A stretch of 64,000 bases of DNA. Source: DATCMU01 sp036563245 (lineage in GTDB: Bacteria; Pseudomonadota; Alphaproteobacteria; Rhizobiales; Devosiaceae). Of the stretch, positions 32,681-40,366 are shown one piece after another (position 1 is the first letter of the stretch; every line of letters begins with the position of its first letter). The stretch is taken from contig DATCMU010000014.1 in NCBI GenBank assembly GCA_036563245.1, positions 1-64,000 of the forward strand, written 5' to 3'. Position numbers and translations under genes: made by a program. Below the pieces are notes generated by a model that made no database searches, had not been told where the DNA came from, and worked only from the letters and a program-made list of their open reading frames with translations.

Positions 32681-33667
32681 TCATGGCACAAGCACGGCCG
32701 CGCCCTTGAAGCGGCCGTGCCTGAGATCGTCGAGCGCCTGATTTGCCTGTACGAGCGGGTATGGGGTCACGCTGGTGCTGATTGGCGTAGACGCCGCTAT
32801 GGCGAAGAACTCCCGTCCGTCGGCCCGTGTCAGGTTGGCCACCGAACCGACGCTGCGTTCGCCCCAGAGAATATCGTAGGGGAACTGCGGGATGTCGGAC
32901 ATGTGGATGCCGGCGGCGATGACGCGGCCGCCCTTGCGCAGGTGGCGCAAGGCTTCCGGCACAAGGCCGCCGATGGGCGCAAAGATGATCGCGGCATCCA
33001 TGAGCTGGGGCGGCGCTTCTTCCGAACCGCCGGCCCAGGCAACGCCGAGTTGGCGCGCGAAGTCCTGCCCCTCGGTATCTCCCTGGCGTGTGAAAGCGTA
33101 TACGGTGCGGCTGTCGGCCATGGCCACCTGTGCAATGATATGGGCCGCCGCGCCGAAACCGTATAATCCCAGAACCGGCGCCCGGCCCGCCATCCGGTAG
33201 GACCGATAGCCGATCAGCCCGGCGCAGAGCAGCGGGGCCGCTTCCGTATCCGAATAGCGCGCAGGGATGGGAAAGCAATAGTCGGCCGACGCTGCCGCAT
33301 ATTCCGCGTAGCCGCCGTCGCGGAGGTATCCGGTGAAGCTTGGAGTGTCGCAGAGGTTCTCGCGATCGCTTCGGCAGTAACTGCACGTTCCGCAAGTGCC
33401 GCCGAGCCAGGGAATGCCTACACGGTCGCCGATCTCGAACCCGGTAACGCCAGCGCCGATTTCATGGACAGTGCCCACGATCTCGTGACCCGGCACGACC
33501 GGCAGTCTGGGATCCGGCAATTCGCCGTCGGCAAGGTGCAAATCGGTGCGACATACGCCGCACGCGAGCACCTTCACGACGATTTCGCCCGGACCGGCGC
33601 GTGGAACCGGAAGATCGCGCAGGACGAGATCCTGTCCCGGCATTTCCAGAACCATTGCCTTCATCAT
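32681..33667 (-). CDS. zinc-dependent alcohol dehydrogenase family protein
   Basis: Medium-chain dehydrogenase of 328 residues. Catalytic zinc region: VLACGVCRTDLHLADGEL, then PGHEIVGTVHEIG; structural zinc cysteines in GGTCGTCSYCRSDRENLC; cofactor-binding fold around VLGLYGFGAAAHIIAQVA. This is similar to bacterial zinc alcohol dehydrogenases of the AdhP/alcohol-aldehyde type. The nucleotide loop is GLYGFGAAA instead of GxGxxG with Gly at third position, so cofactor preference is not certain. It stands behind the ectD terminator, 125 bases away, and is probably a separate unit. Confidence 0.9.
   Translation of the reverse strand: MMKAMVLEMPGQDLVLRDLPVPRAGPGEIVVKVLACGVCRTDLHLADGELPDPRLPVVPGHEIVGTVHEIGAGVTGFEIGDRVGIPWLGGTCGTCSYCRSDRENLCDTPSFTGYLRDGGYAEYAAASADYCFPIPARYSDTEAAPLLCAGLIGYRSYRMAGRAPVLGLYGFGAAAHIIAQVAMADSRTVYAFTRQGDTEGQDFARQLGVAWAGGSEEAPPQLMDAAIIFAPIGGLVPEALRHLRKGGRVIAAGIHMSDIPQFPYDILWGERSVGSVANLTRADGREFFAIAASTPISTSVTPYPLVQANQALDDLRHGRFKGAAVLVP
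32692..32720. repeat. perfect 10-base inverted repeat at the FKBP/adh convergent junction
   Basis: GCACGGCCGC at 32692-32701 pairs with GCGGCCGTGC at 32711-32720 around a nine-base loop. It lies within the last codons of the alcohol dehydrogenase gene and 36 bases after the FKBP stop. Same design as the maeB/amn junction; no T-tract. Confidence 0.55.
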
Positions 33668-33732
33668 GTCCAGATCCGTGCTGCCTCAGCCGCCTGTCAC
33701 GGATATTCGCAGCACGATTGGCGACCTGCAAG

Positions 33733-33768
33733 CAAAAGACCCGCCACTGCGGGCGGCAGCGGCGGGTC
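33733..33768 (-). terminator. intrinsic terminator after ectD
   Basis: On the minus strand GACCCGCC and GGCGGGTC form an eight-base GC-rich stem, with a 15-base loop, followed at once by TTTT (33734-33737). It is 25 bases after the ectD stop, ending the ect operon before the alcohol dehydrogenase. Confidence 0.75.
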
Positions 33769-33792
33769 GCATTCCTGCATATCCAGGACGGG

Positions 33793-34728
33793 TCAGGCGA
33801 AAGGCCCGTGTTCGACCGTGATACTGGCCGGGGTGGAACGCGCGCCCAGGAACTCGGGGCGTGGTTTCTGCGCGGCGTAGGGGGCTTCTGGCCGGTTCGA
33901 CCAGGCATTGAACACGAAGAATGCGTTCGACCGGGGGAAAGGCGTGATGTTGCCGTTCGAGCCGTGCATCACATTGCAGTCGAACAGGATGACCGTGCCG
34001 GCGTCGCCCGCGGCATATTCTATGCCGTGCAACTGCGCGAGGCGGGTGAGGCTCTCGTCCGACGGAACGCCTACCTTTTGCGCCTTGAGGGACGACTTGT
34101 AGTTGTCCTCCGGGGTTTCGCCAGCGCAGCTTATGAACATGTTCTGCGAGCGCGGAATCAGCATCAGCGGGCCGTTGAGGGCATCGTTGTCGGTCAGCAG
34201 CACCGAAGCCGAGAGCGCCCTCATGCGCGGCATTCCATCCTCGGCATGCCAGGTCTCGAAGTCGGAGTGCCAATAGAACTCCTTCCCCGTGAACCCCGGT
34301 TTGTAGTTGAGGCGGGACTGGTGGATATACACCTCGTCGTCGAGCAGGAACCGGGCAACGCCGGCCAGCCGCCTGTCGCTGGCCAGTCGGTTGAAGACCT
34401 TGCTCTGCAGTTCCAGCTGGAAAACAGTGCGGATATCGCCACTGCCGGGCTCGGTGATGACCGCCTCCGGGTCGAGGTCGGATTCGCCCGAGCGCAGGCG
34501 GAACGATTCCTCGCGAAGCGCGGCGATTTCCGCCGGCGAGAACAGATTGCGCAGGACGAGAAAGCCCTGGCGTTCGAAACTGTCGATCTGGGCCCGGGTA
34601 AGCGGCGCTTCAGGCGACCACTGGCCCCAGACGACCGGGTCCTCGCGTTCGAGCCATTCGTCCTGGGTGCCACATCGGGTGGGGTAAACGTCGTCAATGA
34701 TCTTGCGAGCAGCGTTGCTCATGTCCAA
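33793..34728 (-). CDS. ectD: ectoine hydroxylase
   Basis: Fe(II)/2-oxoglutarate dioxygenase converting ectoine to 5-hydroxyectoine. 311 residues. The EctD signature FYWHSDFETWHAEDGMPRMR is nearly complete, giving iron ligands H154 and D156, with H255 in CNVMHGSNGN; SRSNAF-type motif (PRSNAFFVFNAWSN) binds 2-oxoglutarate. The N-terminal QGFLVLRNLFSPAEI helix is also typical. It is the last gene of the minus-strand ect operon, 40 bases after ectC, and is followed by a hairpin terminator. Confidence 0.98.
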   Translation of the reverse strand: MDMSNAARKIIDDVYPTRCGTQDEWLEREDPVVWGQWSPEAPLTRAQIDSFERQGFLVLRNLFSPAEIAALREESFRLRSGESDLDPEAVITEPGSGDIRTVFQLELQSKVFNRLASDRRLAGVARFLLDDEVYIHQSRLNYKPGFTGKEFYWHSDFETWHAEDGMPRMRALSASVLLTDNDALNGPLMLIPRSQNMFISCAGETPEDNYKSSLKAQKVGVPSDESLTRLAQLHGIEYAAGDAGTVILFDCNVMHGSNGNITPFPRSNAFFVFNAWSNRPEAPYAAQKPRPEFLGARSTPASITVEHGPFA

Positions 34729-34768
34729 CTCCTTGCATGTCTAGCGATGACGGCTTGAGACCGGGCGC

Positions 34769-35161
34769 CTAGGCGTCCTCGGGGACGAGCGCGTACGAAC
34801 CGTCCGGCTGATGGACTTCGTTGCCGCTCACCGGTGGATTGAAGCAGCAGGCCATTGTCATCTCGGTCTTGCCGCGAAGGATGTGTTTGTCGTTCTGGTC
34901 GAGTGCGTACATGACGCCGGGACGGATGGGGTGGACCTTGCCCGTCGCCAGATCCTCGATCTCGCCTTCACCGGCGATGCAGTAGACGCTCTCAAGATGG
35001 TTCTTGTAGTGCATGTGCAGCTCGGCACCTTCGTAGATCGTGGTGATGTGAAAGCTGAACCCCATTGCGTCATCGCGCAGCAGCAGGCGAACCGAGTTCC
35101 AGCCGTCGGATTCCACGCGCCGTCCGGTGTGTTTTTCGGCGTTGAAGTCGCGTACGATCAT
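34769..35161 (-). CDS. ectC: ectoine synthase
   Basis: Cupin enzyme cyclising N-gamma-acetyl-diaminobutyrate to ectoine. 130 residues, full length. Family markers: MIVRDFNAEKHTGRRVESDG at the start, HMHYKNHLESVYCIAGEGE, VMYALDQNDKH and MACCFNPPVSGNEVH. The metal ligands known in characterised EctC proteins (Glu, Tyr, His) correspond to E57, Y85 and H93. Nine bases after ectB, hence co-transcribed. Confidence 0.98.
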   Translation of the reverse strand: MIVRDFNAEKHTGRRVESDGWNSVRLLLRDDAMGFSFHITTIYEGAELHMHYKNHLESVYCIAGEGEIEDLATGKVHPIRPGVMYALDQNDKHILRGKTEMTMACCFNPPVSGNEVHQPDGSYALVPEDA

Positions 35162-35170
35162 TCCTGTCTC

Positions 35171-36484
35171 CTATTGTGCAGCGGCGAGGGGGCGTTCCTC
35201 GCCAAGAACCGCGGCGAAGCCGGCGGCCATGATGTCGAGGCCCGAGGACAGTTCCTCGATGCCGATAGTCAGCGGGCAGAGCACCTTGACGACCTCCGAA
35301 CTTGCGCCGGACGTTTCGATGATCAAGCCTTCGTCGAAGCAATGGGCGCAGATGGCGGAAGCGATTTCGCCCGACCCAGCGTCGATGCCGCGCATCATGC
35401 CGCGTCCCTTGGTTCCAAGACCATAGGTGAGGGCAATTTCCTCGAGCCGCGTCTGAAGGAACTCGCTCTTATGCATGATCTCACGCTGGAACTTGTCGTC
35501 GCTCCAGTACTTCTCCACGGCGACGCGCGCGGTGACGAAAGCATGGTTGTTGCCACGAAAGGTGCCGTTATGCTCCGCCGGACCCCAGATATCGTGTTCG
35601 GGTTTGACCAGGGTCACTGCGAATGGAAGGCCCATGCCAGAAAGCGACTTCGCCATGGTCACGATGTCGGGCACGATGCCGGCTTCCTCGAATGAAAAGA
35701 AGCTGCCGGTACGACCGCAACCGGCCTGGATGTCGTCCACGATCAGAAGGGCGCCGGCACTTCGAGCGATTGACGCGACCTTGCGGATCCATTCGGCCGA
35801 AGCGGCATTGAGCCCGCCTTCGCCCTGTACCGTCTCAAGGATGATGGCGGCAGGAGCGTCGATGCCGCTCGAGGGATTGGTCAGCATCGCCTCAAGGATC
35901 GCGGCGGTATCGATCGTGTCGCCCAATGCGCCGTCATATGGCAGGCGCGTGACGCCGCTCAGCGGTAGTCCTGCGCCGCCGCGGTGATGGCTGTTGCCGG
36001 TGGCGGCAAGCGCGCCGAGCGTTACGCCGTGAAAGCCGTTGGTGAACGCAATGACATTCTGCCGTCCGGTCACCTTGCGCGCAAGCTTGAGCGCGGCCTC
36101 GACCGCGTTGGCGCCGGTCGGGCCGGTGAACTGGACGCGGTAGTCGAGCCCCCTGGGCGCCAGGATCAGTTTTTCGAAGGACTCGAGAAACGCGGCCTTG
36201 GCGTCGGTGAACATGTCGAGGCCATGTGCAATCCCGTCGTCCGAGATGTAGTCGAGCAGTGCCTGCTTCATGTCAGGATCGTTGTGGCCATAGTTCAACG
36301 ACGAACATCCGGCCAGGAAGTCGAGATAGGGCTGTCCCGAATCGTCGAGAATCGTGCTGCCGAATGCGCGGCCGAATCGCCGGGGAAAGGAGCGTGAGTA
36401 CGAGCGAACCTGGCTCTCGACGCGGTCGAAAACCGTGTTGTCGCTGGAATAGGGGCGCGGAGTGTCGGTCTTGTCTTTGGACAT
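35171..36484 (-). CDS. ectB: diaminobutyrate-2-oxoglutarate aminotransferase
   Basis: PLP enzyme making L-2,4-diaminobutyrate from aspartate semialdehyde and glutamate, first ectoine step. About 437 residues. Motifs: DFLAGCSSLNYGHNDP, FTGPTGANAVEAALKLAR, FTNGFHGVTLGALAATG, LLIVDDIQAGCGRTGSFFS (D250 for the pyridine nitrogen) and VTMAKSLSGMGLPFA (K279 Schiff base). The open frame extends to 36985, but ATG 36484 has GAGGAAAC immediately upstream and matches the family. The gap to ectA is 80 bases with no terminator seen. Confidence 0.98.
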   Translation of the reverse strand: MSKDKTDTPRPYSSDNTVFDRVESQVRSYSRSFPRRFGRAFGSTILDDSGQPYLDFLAGCSSLNYGHNDPDMKQALLDYISDDGIAHGLDMFTDAKAAFLESFEKLILAPRGLDYRVQFTGPTGANAVEAALKLARKVTGRQNVIAFTNGFHGVTLGALAATGNSHHRGGAGLPLSGVTRLPYDGALGDTIDTAAILEAMLTNPSSGIDAPAAIILETVQGEGGLNAASAEWIRKVASIARSAGALLIVDDIQAGCGRTGSFFSFEEAGIVPDIVTMAKSLSGMGLPFAVTLVKPEHDIWGPAEHNGTFRGNNHAFVTARVAVEKYWSDDKFQREIMHKSEFLQTRLEEIALTYGLGTKGRGMMRGIDAGSGEIASAICAHCFDEGLIIETSGASSEVVKVLCPLTIGIEELSSGLDIMAAGFAAVLGEERPLAAAQ

Positions 36485-36564
36485 GTTTCCTCGGACTTCC
36501 TGGATCTGTTCAGTTCTACGGATAATGCGAAGGCGCAGCCGGTGCGATCCGGTCACGGATGCGG

Positions 36565-37125
36565 TCAGGCGGCCCTGACGCGACGGAGTTCGTTGCGCGA
36601 GGCAAACGGCCCGATCATCACCAGGTGCTCGGTGTCGTGGGCGCCGTCGAAGTGCTTTTCGGTGGTGAAGTGCGGCTCGCTGTGCAGGTTGGCGTCGAGA
36701 CCTTCCGCGATCGAGCCGAACAGGGCCCATGAAGGATCGTTGTCGAGCGTGATCGTGCTGTGGATCGAGGTGACTGCCGAACACACACGGCGCGAAAGGA
36801 CGTCGTCGACGAGGCGACGCGCGATGCCCTGGCCGCGCAGTCGGGAACTTACGCAAACCTGCCAGACAAACAGGACGTCGGGTTCTTCGGGGGGAATATA
36901 GCCGGATAGCCAGCCGGCGACCTCGCCGCCAATCTCGGCAATGGCGCAGGTCTGGGCGAAATGAGTGCACTGGAGAAGATTGCAATACATGGAGTTTTCG
37001 TCGAGCGAACCGGACTGCTTGACGAGTTGCCAGACAGCCGGCCCATCACTGGCGGCAGGGCGACGGATCGTCACCCTGTCGGTTTTTCGGAGTCTCTCAA
37101 GATCTGCGGCTACGGTCTGAAGCAT
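36565..37125 (-). CDS. ectA: L-2,4-diaminobutyrate N-acetyltransferase
   Basis: GNAT enzyme acetylating the gamma amino group of diaminobutyrate. 186 residues from ATG 37125. Signatures: RRPAASDGPAVWQLVKQSG, DENSMYCNLLQCTHF, the CoA loop SSRLRGQGIARRLVDDVL and TITLDNDPSWALFGSIAEG. An upstream in-frame ATG (37152) exists, but AGGAGG at 37132-37137 lies six bases before 37125 and the predicted -10 (37154-37159) would put transcription start near 37147, after that ATG. So the shorter start is well supported. Confidence 0.97.
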   Translation of the reverse strand: MLQTVAADLERLRKTDRVTIRRPAASDGPAVWQLVKQSGSLDENSMYCNLLQCTHFAQTCAIAEIGGEVAGWLSGYIPPEEPDVLFVWQVCVSSRLRGQGIARRLVDDVLSRRVCSAVTSIHSTITLDNDPSWALFGSIAEGLDANLHSEPHFTTEKHFDGAHDTEHLVMIGPFASRNELRRVRAA

Positions 37126-37153
37126 CGATGGCCTCCTGTGTTGATGGCTCATA

Positions 37154-37181
37154 AAGTTAGTATGTACGAACTAAATGTCAA
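37154..37181 (-). promoter_or_regulatory. promoter of the ectABCD operon
   Basis: Minus strand: TTGACA (perfect -35) at 37181-37176, 16-base spacer, then TAACTT as -10 at 37159-37154. The -10 match is weak (three of six), which suits a regulated promoter. The operator-like palindrome fills the spacer. Predicted leader about 20 bases to the SD and ATG 37125. Confidence 0.6.
37157..37174. promoter_or_regulatory. candidate EctR operator 1 (ect promoter)
   Basis: TTAGTATGTACGAACTAA is an 18-base near-perfect palindrome (TTAGTnnGTACnnACTAA; 14 of 18 positions symmetric). It lies between the -35 and -10 of the ect promoter, where MarR proteins often bind. A related copy occurs upstream of the regulator gene. 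Confidence 0.65.
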
Positions 37182-37312
37182 CCGCATGAACCCACATCAT
37201 TCCGGTGTGAACGTGGTCATATGTGGCGCATAAGTCGCTATTTAACCGGGAACATGGTGATATTTCGTAATTAGGCGTGCATGAAAATTCCTGGGCTCGT
37301 GTCGGTATTAAA

Positions 37313-37330
37313 TTAGTAAATACGAAACAA
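37313..37330. promoter_or_regulatory. candidate EctR operator 2 (regulator side)
   Basis: TTAGTAAATACGAAACAA matches operator 1 at 14 of 18 positions. It is 85 bases before the regulator start, in an AT-rich stretch. A further partial match lies at 37261-37275 on the minus strand (TAATTACGAAATA). Autoregulation is a reasonable inference. Confidence 0.5.
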
Positions 37331-37414
37331 ATTATCTCTCGTCCCCGACGGGCTTGGGTTGGCGGTGCCAGCAGAGTATGTTGGCCAAGAGCTTGAAAGC
37401 CTGGGTGAAGCCGC

Positions 37415-37942
37415 TTGGAAGACAGAACGAAAATAGCGCTGACCGCGATGCGCAAGATTCTCAGGGTTACGGACGCCAATGCCAAGGTCCTGATAAGGGA
37501 GACGGGGCTTACTCCGTCGCAACTGATCCTGCTGCAATTGCTTGACGATGGTCGTGAGCGTACTGCGGGTGACATTGCCGGTCGCATGGGAATCACCCAG
37601 GCCACGACGACGGCACTTATCAACAAGCTGCTGCAACGTGAGTTGATCGTGCGCCGGCGCGGCGAGGCGGACAGGCGTCAGGTCTGGCTGTCGCTGACCG
37701 AGGCCGGTCGCAAGGTGCTGGCCATCGCGCCCGACGGTGTGCACGCACGTTTCCACGAGAAATTCTCGGCACTCAACGACTGGGAGCAGGCGATGCTTGT
37801 TGCGGCGCTCGAGCGTGTGGCCGACATGCTTGGAACCGAGGACATGGAAGCCGCAGCGCTGTTCGATGCCGCGGCAATCGAGGGTGCAAACGTAGCAGGG
37901 AGCGGGGAAAAGAAGTCGGCAGGCAGGCCGCCCTCGTCCTGA
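37415..37942 (+). CDS. ectR: MarR family regulator of ectoine genes (EctR-like)
   Basis: Winged-helix dimeric regulator of 175 residues, TTG start at 37415. The wHTH core: TPSQLILLQLLDDGRERTAG, DIAGRMGITQATTTALINK (recognition helix) and the wing IVRRRGEADRRQVWLSLTE. C-terminal 20 residues are polar and probably disordered. It is transcribed divergently from ectABCD with 289 bases between, the arrangement known for EctR repressors in methylotrophs and other halotolerant bacteria. Function is inferred from this position; the symbol is by analogy. The effector is unknown. Confidence 0.85.
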   Translation: MEDRTKIALTAMRKILRVTDANAKVLIRETGLTPSQLILLQLLDDGRERTAGDIAGRMGITQATTTALINKLLQRELIVRRRGEADRRQVWLSLTEAGRKVLAIAPDGVHARFHEKFSALNDWEQAMLVAALERVADMLGTEDMEAAALFDAAAIEGANVAGSGEKKSAGRPPSS

Positions 37943-38019
37943 GCGAGCCTGTGGGCTTGCGCCGCCCTCAAGGCGGGGATATTCAGCGGCGGTGCCAATT
38001 ATCGCGAGGACGACCCCAA

Positions 38020-38682
38020 ATGACCGATTTCGCACGCGCACGAGAGGCAATGGTCGACAGCCAGCTTCTTCCCAATGGCGTCACCGATCATCGCATCCTG
38101 TCGGTAATGGGGAAGCTTCCCAGGGAACGCTTCGTGCCCGAAGGGCGCAGGGGGCTGGCCTATATCGACGATGCCCATCCGATCGGCGAGCAGGGCAGCG
38201 GCCGATACCTCGCGCCGCCGGCGCCACTGGCCAAGCTTCTGCAGCTTGCCGAAATCCAGCATACGGACGTTGTGCTCGATGTGGGGTGCGGAACGGGTTA
38301 TTCGACGGCAGTGATTGCCGGGCTGGCGGCTTCGGTCGTTGCGGTGGAGAGCGACAAGACGCTCGCCGCCGCCGCCGAGGAGACGCTGGCGAGCCTTGAT
38401 ATCGGCAATGCGGCGGTCGTCAACGCACCGGAACAGCGCGGCGTGCCCTCCGAAGCACCGTTTGACGTCATCGTCGTGGAGGGCGAGGTGGACGAAGTTC
38501 CCGACGCGCTCTTCAAGCAGCTCAAGGAGGGTGGGCGACTGGTGGCGCTGATCTCCGAAGGCGCCACTGCAAGCGCGCATGTTTTCGTCAGGTCCGGTGG
38601 CGAGATTGCTGGCCGGTCGGCGTTCAATGCCTGGCTGCCGCCCCTGGCATCGATGCGGAAAGCGCCGTCTTTCGTCTTCTGA
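38020..38682 (+). CDS. PCMT-like methyltransferase upstream of tolC, atypical active site
   Basis: 220 residues with the L-isoaspartyl methyltransferase fold: N-terminal AREAMVDSQLLPNGVTDHRI, LPRERFVPEGRRGLAYID, and the AdoMet loop VVLDVGCGTGYSTAVIAG. However, the usual substrate/catalytic segment GxGQTISQP is replaced by GSGRYLAPPAPLAK, so true isoaspartyl repair activity is doubtful. A canonical pcm gene is present at 58446. The start is ATG 38020; frame continues upstream without similarity. Located between ectR and tolC, 77 bases after ectR. Confidence 0.85.
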   Translation: MTDFARAREAMVDSQLLPNGVTDHRILSVMGKLPRERFVPEGRRGLAYIDDAHPIGEQGSGRYLAPPAPLAKLLQLAEIQHTDVVLDVGCGTGYSTAVIAGLAASVVAVESDKTLAAAAEETLASLDIGNAAVVNAPEQRGVPSEAPFDVIVVEGEVDEVPDALFKQLKEGGRLVALISEGATASAHVFVRSGGEIAGRSAFNAWLPPLASMRKAPSFVF

Positions 38683-38726
38683 CGAGCCCTTGCAGTATCG
38701 ACGTGCAAATGACTGGGGTGCAGAGT

Positions 38727-38744
38727 GTGTTGCGGGTGCAACAC
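38727..38744. promoter_or_regulatory. seven-base inverted repeat upstream of tolC
   Basis: GTGTTGC and GCAACAC flank GGGT, about 105 bases before the tolC ATG. It could be a repressor site or a hairpin ending the PCMT-like transcript; there is no T-tract. Confidence 0.35.
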
Positions 38745-38848
38745 AGGGGGCGCCAAAAAGAGATCGAAGTACCGAGTTTGCGCGGGCGCCGCAGTTGTGC
38801 GGGCGGACTGCGCAACATACTGTTCTGCGCTCCAGGAGGCGTCCAAAG

Positions 38849-40204
38849 ATGAAATATTTGCGAGTTTTGTGTGCGAGTGCGGCACTGGCCGGCCTCTCGC
38901 TTGTGCCGACGATGGCGAGCGCGGAATCCCTCAAGGCGGCCTTGGCCAGCGCGTATGCCAACAATCCGAGCATTGCGTCGGCATTGCTCAGCGTCAAGGC
39001 GGCGAGCGAAGGCATCGCTGCGCGCAAGGCGGGTACCCGGCCCCAGATCAGCGCGTCGGCCACGGCGACCGACAGCTGGTCGGTCAGCGGCGGCGCCACG
39101 TCGACCAGCCAGACCTTCCGGCTCGGCGTCGACTATCAGCAGGTGCTGTTCGACAACATGAAGACCGCTTCGCAGGTGGAGCAGGCCCGCGCGCTGGCCG
39201 ATGTCGCCGCGCAGGCGCTGCGCAATGCCGAGCAGAACGTGCTGCTTTCGGCCGCCACTGCGTATATGGACGTGGTCCGCTACACGCGCCTCGTTCAGTT
39301 GCGCGCCGAAAACGTCAAGTTCTACAAGGCGCAGGTGCAATCCGCACAGGACCGTTTGCGGATCGGCGAAGGTACGAAGATCGACGTCGCGCAGGCCGAT
39401 ACCAGTCTTGCCCAGGCGGTTGCGTCCTACAAGACCGCGGTGAACTCCCTGCAATCCGCCCAGGCAAGCTACATGCGCTGGGTCGGGCACAAGCCGCATA
39501 ATCTCGACATGAATATCGGCACTCTCGGCAAGATCCCCGCCTCCATCGATGTGGCCCTTGCCTCGGCTGACCAGCACCATCCGGCGATCCTGACCGCGCA
39601 GGCCCAGATCCGGGCGGCGCAGAGCGCGTCCGACGCGGCAAAGGCCGCCTTCGGGCCGACCCTTAGCCTGATCGGTTCGATCTGCGGGGTGAATTGCGGC
39701 CCCGGCACCGCCACTGGCGCCAGCGGCAGCGTGTCACTGAAACTGTCGATTCCGATCTATGCCGGCGGGGCGATAGGGGCAGGCGTGCGCAGCGCCAATC
39801 TCGACCAGATCAAGAGCGAAGTCGATGCGCAGGCAACCCGCGCCCAGGTCCAGGAAGCCGTGATTGCCTCGTGGACGGGCATGCAAACCGCGTCCGCGCA
39901 GATCGACAGCGCCCAGCAGGCGGTAAAGTCTGCGCAACTGGCACTCGATGGGGTGATCCAGGAGCGTGATGTGGGGCAGCAGACCACGCTCGACGTGCTC
40001 AATGCGCGCGCCTCGCTGACCCAGGCGCAGGAAGCGCTGATTACGGCCCAGTCGGGCAAGATCACGGCCTCGTTCGCTCTCGAGGCCGCAACCGGTCGGC
40101 TGTCGGCCAGCGATCTCAACCTGCCCGTAGAGCTCAAGTCGGCCGATGGCTATCGCGCCAAGGTTGAGGATATCTGGGCAGAGCTGCGCGCCGTAGCCCA
40201 ATAG
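38849..40204 (+). CDS. tolC: TolC family outer membrane efflux protein
   Basis: Outer-membrane trimer channel used by tripartite efflux pumps and type I secretion. 451 residues with a cleavable signal peptide (MKYLRVLCASAALAGLSLVP, cleavage after ASA near residue 25). Two related halves: AESLKAALASAYANNPSIAS begins half 1, and FDNMKTASQVEQARALADVA, with RLRIGEGTKIDVAQADTSLAQA; half 2 has PAILTAQAQIRAAQSASDAA and ERDVGQQTTLDVLNARASL. AGGAGG at 38834-38839 precedes the ATG by nine bases. No pump genes adjoin it here. Confidence 0.95.
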   Translation: MKYLRVLCASAALAGLSLVPTMASAESLKAALASAYANNPSIASALLSVKAASEGIAARKAGTRPQISASATATDSWSVSGGATSTSQTFRLGVDYQQVLFDNMKTASQVEQARALADVAAQALRNAEQNVLLSAATAYMDVVRYTRLVQLRAENVKFYKAQVQSAQDRLRIGEGTKIDVAQADTSLAQAVASYKTAVNSLQSAQASYMRWVGHKPHNLDMNIGTLGKIPASIDVALASADQHHPAILTAQAQIRAAQSASDAAKAAFGPTLSLIGSICGVNCGPGTATGASGSVSLKLSIPIYAGGAIGAGVRSANLDQIKSEVDAQATRAQVQEAVIASWTGMQTASAQIDSAQQAVKSAQLALDGVIQERDVGQQTTLDVLNARASLTQAQEALITAQSGKITASFALEAATGRLSASDLNLPVELKSADGYRAKVEDIWAELRAVAQ

Positions 40205-40254
40205 GTGTGTGCGCCCCTTTTAGGGGGGGTGCGACAATATGGACCTCCCGTCGG

Positions 40255-40275
40255 CGCCGCGATATTCTCGCGGCG
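40255..40275 (+). terminator. hairpin after tolC
   Basis: CGCCGCGA and TCGCGGCG form a perfect eight-base stem around TATTC, 50 bases after tolC and 91 before the next gene. Only TT follows, so it is a weak intrinsic terminator or an mRNA end. Confidence 0.4.
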
Positions 40276-40366
40276 TTGGCGAGGGGGACAAGACAAGGAG
40301 TGATTCGCACCGCGGATCGCTCTTTTGTCTTAGGCGAACCCTCGTGTTTACATCGGGGGACAACAA

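Noticed and set aside
32681..34728. Alcohol dehydrogenase as fifth gene of the ect operon
   Set aside because: A GC-rich hairpin followed by TTTT separates it from ectD, and it has no known ectoine role.
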